Assembly: GCA_944326235.1 (NCBI GenBank)
Contig: CALVDH010000026.1
Coordinates: 1 to 34,628 of the forward strand
Reading direction: 5' to 3'
DNA from: an uncultured Bacteroidales bacterium
GTDB lineage: Bacteria > Bacteroidota > Bacteroidia > Bacteroidales > UBA932
Length of the DNA stretch: 34,628 bases
The position numbers and the translations under genes are program-made. This document shows, in pieces, positions 29,866-34,628 of this stretch (its first letter is position 1; each line of letters starts with the position of its first letter). The notes under the pieces are model-generated. The model made no database searches. It was given only the letters and a program-made list of their open reading frames with translations, and was not told the DNA's origin.

Positions 29866-32163
29866 TTATCTTTGGTCTGTAATCTGCTTGTAATCCTGGA
29901 TGCTGTCGGCGCTGCGGCGGACGTTGACTTTCTTTCCTCCGGAGAAGTTCCATGTGATCGTGAGTTCGGCGCGTGTCTCCTTGGTCCTGTTCCATACGGA
30001 CTGCATGTAGACGGGTGTCTCTATGATGGTCCTGCGTCCGTAGCGCCATAGGGTGAAGTCAAGGCGCAGCTCGAGGCGGTCGTCGAGGAATGTCTTGTAG
30101 AGGGAGCCGTTGACCTGGGCTACTGGTTTCCAGAGGGCGTCGAGCATGCGGCTCTCGGGCTCGTAGTAGGCGTTGAGGGTGCCTCCGAAGGTGGGGGAGA
30201 AGGAGAAGTTGTTGCTGAGGGAGAATTTCCACATGGCCTGGTTGCTGACCGTGTACCGGCTGGTCTTGGCGTACTGCAGCAGCAGGCTCACCATGGGCTT
30301 GACGGTCCACCACTTGAAGGGCTTGAGGTTGCCCTCTACTCCGAATACTGCGAGGGAGTTGTATTTTCCGTTCTCCGGCATGTTGTAGCTGACGTCGGGC
30401 TGTTCCGGGTCTACGTATGTCATGTAGATGATGGGGTTGCTGAGGTGGATGTATCCGGCCATGACGGTCAGTTTGTTGAAGAATCCGGCCATGAGCATGA
30501 CCTCGTCCTGTGTCTCGGGCACGAGCTCGGGATTTCCGACCACGTAGGAGTGGGGGGAGGAATACTGCCTGAATGAGGATATGGCGCTGTACGGCAGGTC
30601 GTTCATCGTGCGCTTGTACTGGAGGGCTATCGTATGCCCTTTCTGAGGATTGATCAGGTACATGAGGCTGGCCATGGGCAGGATGCCCCATTGCAGGTTG
30701 CGGTTGTGCACGGATTCCGCCGTCACGTCCATCCAGTTGATCTGGGCCCGGAGTCCGGCCTCGTAGCTGAAGTTCTTGACGGAACCGGAGTACTCGGCGA
30801 ATACGGCCGGCTGCCATCCGGTCATGACCGTGTGCAGTCCTGCGGGTTGCATCTGTGTGGTGGAGAGGTCGCGGAAATGGACGTACTGGACGTCGGCTCC
30901 TGCGGAGATCATGCCCTTGCCTGCGGGATAGTTGAGGGTAGGGCGCACGCGCACCATGTCCGTGGTCTGGAAGGTGTGGCCGTGGTCTTCCTCAGGCCCT
31001 CCTTCAGGGGTGAGGAACTGGTCCACGGTGTTGTTGGTGCGGAGGTAGTCGGCGGTGACGGCCAGCTTGCCGCCCTTGTCGTTGATGTTCCAGGTGTAGT
31101 TGAACACTCCCTGATACTTATCGGTGCGGGAGGGGGCGTAGAGCTGCGAGGTGCTGTCGGAGTCGGTGTAGAAAGTATTGGTATATGGGCTGTTGCGATA
31201 GGTGTGGATGTAGCCGGAGACTCCGAGGGAGTGGCTAGGGTTTATCTCGTATGAGAGATTGAGCCTGTCGGAGAGGTATCCTCCCCAGCTGCGGTACTCC
31301 TCCCTGGAGAGGATGTCGGAGCCGGTTTCCTTGAAGAGGTATTCGCTCTCATTGTCGCTGAAGTAGCGTTGCCTTACGTATGCGAGGGTGTTGTAGATGC
31401 TGAGGTTGCCGGTCCTGGCCCTGAAGATGTTGCGGGCGGACTCACCTCCGTAGCCGTACATGTTGGCGCCCGCTGAGGCCTGCAGGTAGCCGGAGAATCC
31501 TCCGTCGGCCTGTTTTTTCAGCTTTATCCGTATGACTCCTCCCTGGGCGTCGGCGGCCTCCTCCACTCCGCTCATGTAATCGATGTCGACGGACTCTATC
31601 TGCGAGGCCTGGAGGGCCTTGAGTTCGGAGTAGTCCTGGATCTTGATGCCGTCGATATATATGGCGTGTGTGGTGCGCGAGAGTATCTGTACGGACTCGT
31701 CATCGGTGCTGACTCCGGGGAGGAACGAGAGCATCTCGGTGGCCTGGCGTCCTTTGGCGATGGGGTCGTTGCGGAGGTTGATGTGGTAGCCGTTGGGCCT
31801 GTGCTCGACCCTGTGCGCCACGACTACGGCCTCCTCAAGCATCTGCACGTCGTCTGCGAGGACGATGTCCCCGAGGTCGGTGGACGTTCCGCAAACTTGC
31901 TCGTGTGGCAGGTAGCCGATGAATGATACCGTGAGCAGGTAGCTGCTGCCCTCGGGAGCGCTGAGAGAGAAGCCTCCGTCGTCTCCTGTCATGCTTCCGG
32001 CCACGACGGCCGAGTCGGGCAGGCTGCGGAGCACTACCGATGCGAACGGCACGGGTTCCTGGCGGGTGTCGGTCACCTTTCCGGTGACGGTGATGTTCTG
32101 AGCTGCGGCGGGTATTGCGGTCAGGAGTATCATGAGGGCGATGGATGTGATGAACGTTTTCAT
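29866..32163 (-). CDS. Outer-membrane beta-barrel protein, TonB-receptor-like
   Basis: A 765-residue outer-membrane protein. The start at 32163 opens a signal peptide (MKTFITSIALMILLTAIPAAAQ); a longer frame reaching 32217 would begin upstream of the likely transcription start and is rejected. After the signal comes a carboxypeptidase-regulatory-like beta domain (TVTGKVTDTRQEPVPFASV to about residue 100), then a plug-like domain with ATEMLSFLPGVSTDDESVQI and ALQASQIESVDIDYMSG, then a large beta-barrel of the OMP_b-brl_3 type. No SusD partner or TonB box is obvious, so nutrient uptake is not certain. The promoter region is a near duplicate of that of the serine-hydrolase gene at 33096-34364, so the two are probably co-regulated. 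Confidence 0.87.
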   Translation of the reverse strand: MKTFITSIALMILLTAIPAAAQNITVTGKVTDTRQEPVPFASVVLRSLPDSAVVAGSMTGDDGGFSLSAPEGSSYLLTVSFIGYLPHEQVCGTSTDLGDIVLADDVQMLEEAVVVAHRVEHRPNGYHINLRNDPIAKGRQATEMLSFLPGVSTDDESVQILSRTTHAIYIDGIKIQDYSELKALQASQIESVDIDYMSGVEEAADAQGGVIRIKLKKQADGGFSGYLQASAGANMYGYGGESARNIFRARTGNLSIYNTLAYVRQRYFSDNESEYLFKETGSDILSREEYRSWGGYLSDRLNLSYEINPSHSLGVSGYIHTYRNSPYTNTFYTDSDSTSQLYAPSRTDKYQGVFNYTWNINDKGGKLAVTADYLRTNNTVDQFLTPEGGPEEDHGHTFQTTDMVRVRPTLNYPAGKGMISAGADVQYVHFRDLSTTQMQPAGLHTVMTGWQPAVFAEYSGSVKNFSYEAGLRAQINWMDVTAESVHNRNLQWGILPMASLMYLINPQKGHTIALQYKRTMNDLPYSAISSFRQYSSPHSYVVGNPELVPETQDEVMLMAGFFNKLTVMAGYIHLSNPIIYMTYVDPEQPDVSYNMPENGKYNSLAVFGVEGNLKPFKWWTVKPMVSLLLQYAKTSRYTVSNQAMWKFSLSNNFSFSPTFGGTLNAYYEPESRMLDALWKPVAQVNGSLYKTFLDDRLELRLDFTLWRYGRRTIIETPVYMQSVWNRTKETRAELTITWNFSGGKKVNVRRSADSIQDYKQITDQR

Positions 32164-32166
32164 GGC

Positions 32167-32269
32167 TTTCTGTTTTTCTTCTGGTGCAAAGGTCGCCACT
32201 GCCGGAGGTGCGGGCAAGACACAAAAGTGTCTATGTGCTGATTAAGAGTGATTTCGACACTTTAGTGTG
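32167..32269 (-). promoter_or_regulatory. Promoter with paired dyads (barrel gene copy)
   Basis: This stretch matches 34364-34466 at about 90% of positions. On the minus strand it has GACCTTTG (32187-32194), one base from a -7 box, and upstream two dyads, GACACAAAAGTGTC (32218-32231) and GACACTTTAGTGTG (32256-32269), centres 38 bp apart, core ACAC-N4-GTGT. The first dyad begins next to the expected -33 region, so the sites fit an activator or a -33 repressor. Similarity to the other copy ends at 32269, close to the toxin fragment. Confidence 0.75.
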
Positions 32270-32277
32270 AAAAATAT

Positions 32278-32502
32278 TTGCATGATTGTATCTTAATAGT
32301 TACATTCGTGGAAACGGATTTCTATGAAATGCGGGGTTCAGTGGGGAATAATGAGTATAGAACGGTGTTGTTCGCTGTGGATAATGAAAATATTATCCTG
32401 TCAACGAGAATATACGTGCTCAATGCTTTCAAAAAGAAGTCCAAACAGGATTATAAGAAACAGATAGAAAAGGCATATACGATATTAAACCGGATAAGAT
32501 AA
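32278..32502 (+). pseudogene. C-terminal half of a RelE/HigB-like toxin
   Basis: About 60 codons match the C-terminal half of phage-Gp49/HigB-type toxins of the RelE superfamily: DFYEMRGSVGNNEYRTVLFA followed by VLNAFKKKSKQDYKKQIEKA. Normal members have about 50 more residues before this point, and these are missing; the frame is closed by a TAG at 32263 in the duplicated promoter sequence. Only weak starts exist (TTG 32278, GTG 32308). The stop TAA overlaps the next ATG as TAATG, the coupling typical of toxin-antitoxin pairs. Probably inactive as a ribosome-dependent RNase, although a truncated peptide could still be made. Confidence 0.72.
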
Positions 32503-32969
32503 TGACAGAATTTGACATAAATAAATTGGAAGGGCTGCATACAGCGAGTGAACTGCTGGATAAAAAGTATGGCAGAAAAGGGACTGAGTCAAGGGATGAG
32601 TTTGACGGAAAGGCGCGTGCCTGGTACTATGGCGAGATTCTGCGTAAAACATTCAGATTTATAACTGTCGGAGAGAATCTTGGAACCCGCAAGTTAGGCG
32701 AGGAGACAAGAAATAAACTGCTGCCTCTGCTTCTCGGCGAAGGGCAGGTAGTTCTGGATTTTGAGGGGGTGAATGTCGTGTCCAATTCATTTGCAGATGA
32801 ATGTCTTGCAAAACTGTTGCTTATCATGCCGTTGGAGGAATTGAAGAAAAAGACGACTTTTCGCGGGCTGAATGACTTTGCGCGGAAGAATATCTCAGTT
32901 GCTTTTAAGAGAAGGTATCAGGCATTGAACAGCGAAAAAAGGAACGAGTTCGCCAGTGAGGAACAATGA
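32502..32969 (+). CDS. Antitoxin N-terminus fused to STAS-like (DUF4325) domain
   Basis: A 155-residue protein with two recognisable parts. Residues 15-48 (ELLDKKYGRKGTESRDEF, then ARAWYYGEILR) match the leader segment of HigA-type XRE antitoxins that pair with Gp49/HigB toxins. Where the helix-turn-helix should begin, the sequence switches at about residue 50 to a STAS-like DUF4325 domain: FITVGENLGTRKLGEETR, VVLDFEGVNVVSNSFADE and LPL-type helices up to about residue 140. So the DNA-binding part of the antitoxin is absent. It starts on the last base of the toxin-fragment stop (TAATG). The base composition is AT-rich like the fragment before it. It could be a deletion chimera or a true alternative partner; the open, in-frame junction favours an expressed protein. 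Confidence 0.75.
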   Translation: MTEFDINKLEGLHTASELLDKKYGRKGTESRDEFDGKARAWYYGEILRKTFRFITVGENLGTRKLGEETRNKLLPLLLGEGQVVLDFEGVNVVSNSFADECLAKLLLIMPLEELKKKTTFRGLNDFARKNISVAFKRRYQALNSEKRNEFASEEQ

Positions 32970-32991
32970 GTTTTCTGTCTCCGTATCATCT

Positions 32992-33032
32992 CATGTTGGC
33001 GCCCGCAGAGGCCTGCAGGTAGCCGGAGAATC
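32992..33032 (-). pseudogene. 41-bp scrap of a second outer-membrane barrel gene
   Basis: CATGTTGGCGCCCGCAGAGG and the following bases up to AGCCGGAGAATC match 31459-31499 inside the barrel gene at 40 of 41 positions, in the same orientation. The flanks do not match and no frame continues. It is best read as debris of a tandem barrel paralogue destroyed when the toxin-like genes arrived. The rest of 32970-33095 holds no gene. Confidence 0.75.
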
Positions 33033-33095
33033 TTTTCAAGCAGTTCCCGGTCATGTGATATGGCACGAATGATAAAGGGGAGAAATAAAAAATTA

Positions 33096-34364
33096 TTAAA
33101 GCGCATTTATCGCTTTTTCGAAAACATTCTGGAAATCCTCCGTCCTGTCGGCTCCGAGATAAACACCTATGATATTTTTACATGGATTGACGTATAGAAC
33201 CTGCCCGTATAGCCCGAAAGCCCAATGGCCGCCTTGGTGAAGAATAGCTCTCGCCCTGTCATCTTCCTGCCGTTGCCAGCCACAATAGGTTACATTCTCA
33301 GGCAGATTGTGCGGGTCCTGATAGTAAGCCTTAAGACTATCTGTATCTGAGAAGCTCTTCTCTCCCATAATACCCCAATACCAGGAATATGAATAAGTAT
33401 ATCTACGCTTTTCACCGCTGACATGTGTGCTTAATGAACGTGCCGTGAAAGCAGAATCAATAATTTGCGTTCCGTTCCAATTGCCAGCATTCAGATACAG
33501 ACGTCCGATTTTTGCCAAATCCCTCACATTGCTTGTAAGGCCGGCATAGCTTTTTGCCACCCCATGTTTTCTGCTGTCCAGTCCGATAAGTGCATTTTTC
33601 TCCATCCCTAACGGTTGCCATACCTTTTCGGAAAGATATTGTGCATACGGCATGCCTGTAGCCCTTTCTATTATGATTCCCAAAATCTGGGCTGTCATTG
33701 AATCATAATGGTAGTATTCACCGGGTTTATGGGAGAACTTCATGTTCTTGACAACTTTCATCGCATCGTTGCCCATATACAGATGTGCCATTTTTGAAAA
33801 AGGATTCCAGCTGTAGTTCTCTTTAAACTTCAAGCCGGCTGTCATATCAAGAAGGTGCTCTATCCTTAACGAATCAAATAAAGGGTCTTTCTTTTGAAGT
33901 TCAGGTATATAATCAGTGACCGGATCGTTCAGACTCTTGATATATCCTTCTTTGAGCGCAATGCCGCAAAGCATTGATGTTATGGTCTTGGTTACAGAGA
34001 AGATACATGATTGGCTATCCTTGTTCCAGCCACCGTAATAGTGCTCGAAAACTATCGTATCATTTCTGATGATAAGTGCAGCTGCCGGCTTACCGCAACT
34101 CTCCATTGATTCCGGGATACTCATCCTGCATACGGAATCCAGACGGGCCAGATAAAAATTCAGTTTCATTGTGTCCAGCACCCTTTCCGTTTCAGGCAGT
34201 TCGGGAAAAGTGAAAGTCCGAGGACCTCTGTACACTGTATCTTGTTCAAACACCGTGTAATCATCGACTGCCGCATTACCGTATTTGATTCCCTTATATA
34301 CAATACATGAATCCAATGACATTATGCAAGCCAGTATAGCAAACGCTTGTATGAGTTTTCTCAT
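33096..34364 (-). CDS. Serine hydrolase lipoprotein, beta-lactamase/PBP-like
   Basis: A 422-residue lipoprotein of the class C beta-lactamase-like serine hydrolase family (PF00144), which includes esterases, DD-peptidases and amide hydrolases. The start at 34364 gives a lipoprotein signal, ILACIMSLDSC, with the Cys at residue 20. The catalytic SxxK motif is SVTK at residues 123-126 in CIFSVTKTITSML; HYDSMTAQILG supplies the Tyr-x-Ser/Asn position, followed by the family's WQPLGM; the third motif is probably in HQGGHWAFGLYGQ. It should be active in the periplasm or at the cell surface, with unknown substrate. The gene is clearly AT-richer than the efflux genes. It shares its promoter layout with the barrel gene at 29866-32163. 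Confidence 0.88.
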   Translation of the reverse strand: MRKLIQAFAILACIMSLDSCIVYKGIKYGNAAVDDYTVFEQDTVYRGPRTFTFPELPETERVLDTMKLNFYLARLDSVCRMSIPESMESCGKPAAALIIRNDTIVFEHYYGGWNKDSQSCIFSVTKTITSMLCGIALKEGYIKSLNDPVTDYIPELQKKDPLFDSLRIEHLLDMTAGLKFKENYSWNPFSKMAHLYMGNDAMKVVKNMKFSHKPGEYYHYDSMTAQILGIIIERATGMPYAQYLSEKVWQPLGMEKNALIGLDSRKHGVAKSYAGLTSNVRDLAKIGRLYLNAGNWNGTQIIDSAFTARSLSTHVSGEKRRYTYSYSWYWGIMGEKSFSDTDSLKAYYQDPHNLPENVTYCGWQRQEDDRARAILHQGGHWAFGLYGQVLYVNPCKNIIGVYLGADRTEDFQNVFEKAINAL

Positions 34365-34502
34365 TTCTGTTTTTCTTTTGGTGCAAAGGTCGCCACTGCC
34401 GGCGGCGCAGGCAAGACACAAAAGTGTTTATGTGTTGAGTGTATGTGATTTCGACACTTTAGTGTGTAATTGACTAAGGCCTGATGAAAAATACTTTTGT
34501 GT
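34364..34502 (-). promoter_or_regulatory. Promoter with three regularly spaced dyads (hydrolase copy)
   Basis: On the minus strand GACCTTTG (34384-34391) is a near -7 box 20 bp before the hydrolase start. Upstream lie dyads with core ACAC-N4-GTGT at 34416-34427 and 34454-34465, and a third with one mismatch (ATACTTTTGTGT) at 34491-34502; centres are 38 and 37 bp apart. 34364-34466 is duplicated before the barrel gene with identical spacing. Confidence 0.75.
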
Positions 34503-34571
34503 CTTTTTTATTTTAAATATTTGGTTAATGGGGGGGATATTATTTGTAATGTAACGTGAGTTCGAGATAAT

Positions 34572-34628
34572 TTAGAATAGGACCAGTTGTCCGTCATTGA
34601 TAAAAGTGACGTCCACCGATGGCTTTTT
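34572..34628 (-). CDS. Possible 3' end of a further minus-strand gene
   Basis: From the right edge the minus strand reads KKPSVDVTFINDGQLVLF and then TAA. The residue mix is protein-like and the spacing to the hydrolase promoter is sensible, but 18 codons are too few to name a family. The interval 34503-34571 shows no gene. Confidence 0.35.
   Translation of the reverse strand, partial: KKPSVDVTFINDGQLVLF

Noticed and set aside
34364..34421. Upstream in-frame starts of the hydrolase and barrel genes giving similar leaders (MCLA...SGDLCT)
   Set aside because: The similarity comes from the duplicated promoter DNA; the -7-like box lies inside, and proper signal peptides begin at 34364 and 32163.

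Overview
The window looks like a chromosomal segment from a gut-type Bacteroidales (Bacteroidota) bacterium. The evidence is the repeated Bacteroidota -7 promoter box TAnnTTTG (TATCTTTG, TACATTTG, TACCTTTG, TATTTTTG, TACTTTTG), the near absence of Shine-Dalgarno sites, and lineage-typical genes: TonB-family outer-membrane barrels with a carboxypeptidase-regulatory-like N-domain, six-bladed beta-propeller lipoproteins, YfhO membrane proteins, ORF6N proteins and AAA/DUF4143 ATPases. The GC-rich core genes fit a higher-GC member such as a Rikenellaceae or Muribaculaceae relative, but genus cannot be fixed. No rRNA, tRNA, CRISPR or transposase was seen.

Layout. 1-2966: two tandem paralogous DHA2-type MFS exporters, the first cut by the window edge. 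2972-4344: a stand-alone AAA/DUF4143 ATPase (minus) with a three-copy 23-bp repeat in its promoter. 4498-8243: YfhO membrane protein coupled by ATGA to an MFS transporter. 8122-16876 (minus): a tripartite RND efflux operon, TolC-like protein, lipoprotein adaptor and two different RND permeases, all tightly coupled; its last gene overlaps the convergent MFS gene by 122 bp. 16951-19451 (minus): two propeller lipoproteins and a small secreted protein. 19581-20906: glycosyltransferase. 21013-21591: ORF6N protein. 21588-22619: a third propeller lipoprotein. 22632-23118: tandem and direct repeats. 23219-27211: mutS and a MacB-type ABC permease.

27192-34628 is an accessory, lower-GC patchwork: a CPBP protease, a DUF4143 ATPase remnant, a complete DUF4143 ATPase, an outer-membrane barrel gene, a truncated RelE/HigB-like toxin coupled to a chimera of an antitoxin N-terminus and a STAS-like (DUF4325) domain, a 41-bp scrap of a second barrel gene, and a serine-hydrolase lipoprotein.

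Three points stand out. (1) Both complete DUF4143 ATPase genes carry exactly three iterons of 22-23 bp immediately upstream of a TATCTTTG box. Each array has its own sequence, and a third orphan array of 3 x 23 bp sits near the ATPase remnant. This suggests self-specific autoregulation or a small selfish module. A 24-bp sequence from the 3' end of the ABC permease gene is repeated in front of two arrays, which hints at repeated insertion at one site. (2) The barrel and serine-hydrolase genes share a ~100-bp promoter with dyads of core ACAC-N4-GTGT every ~38 bp, defining a small regulon. (3) The toxin fragment and antitoxin/STAS chimera sit exactly where one of those promoters breaks off, next to debris of a duplicated barrel gene.
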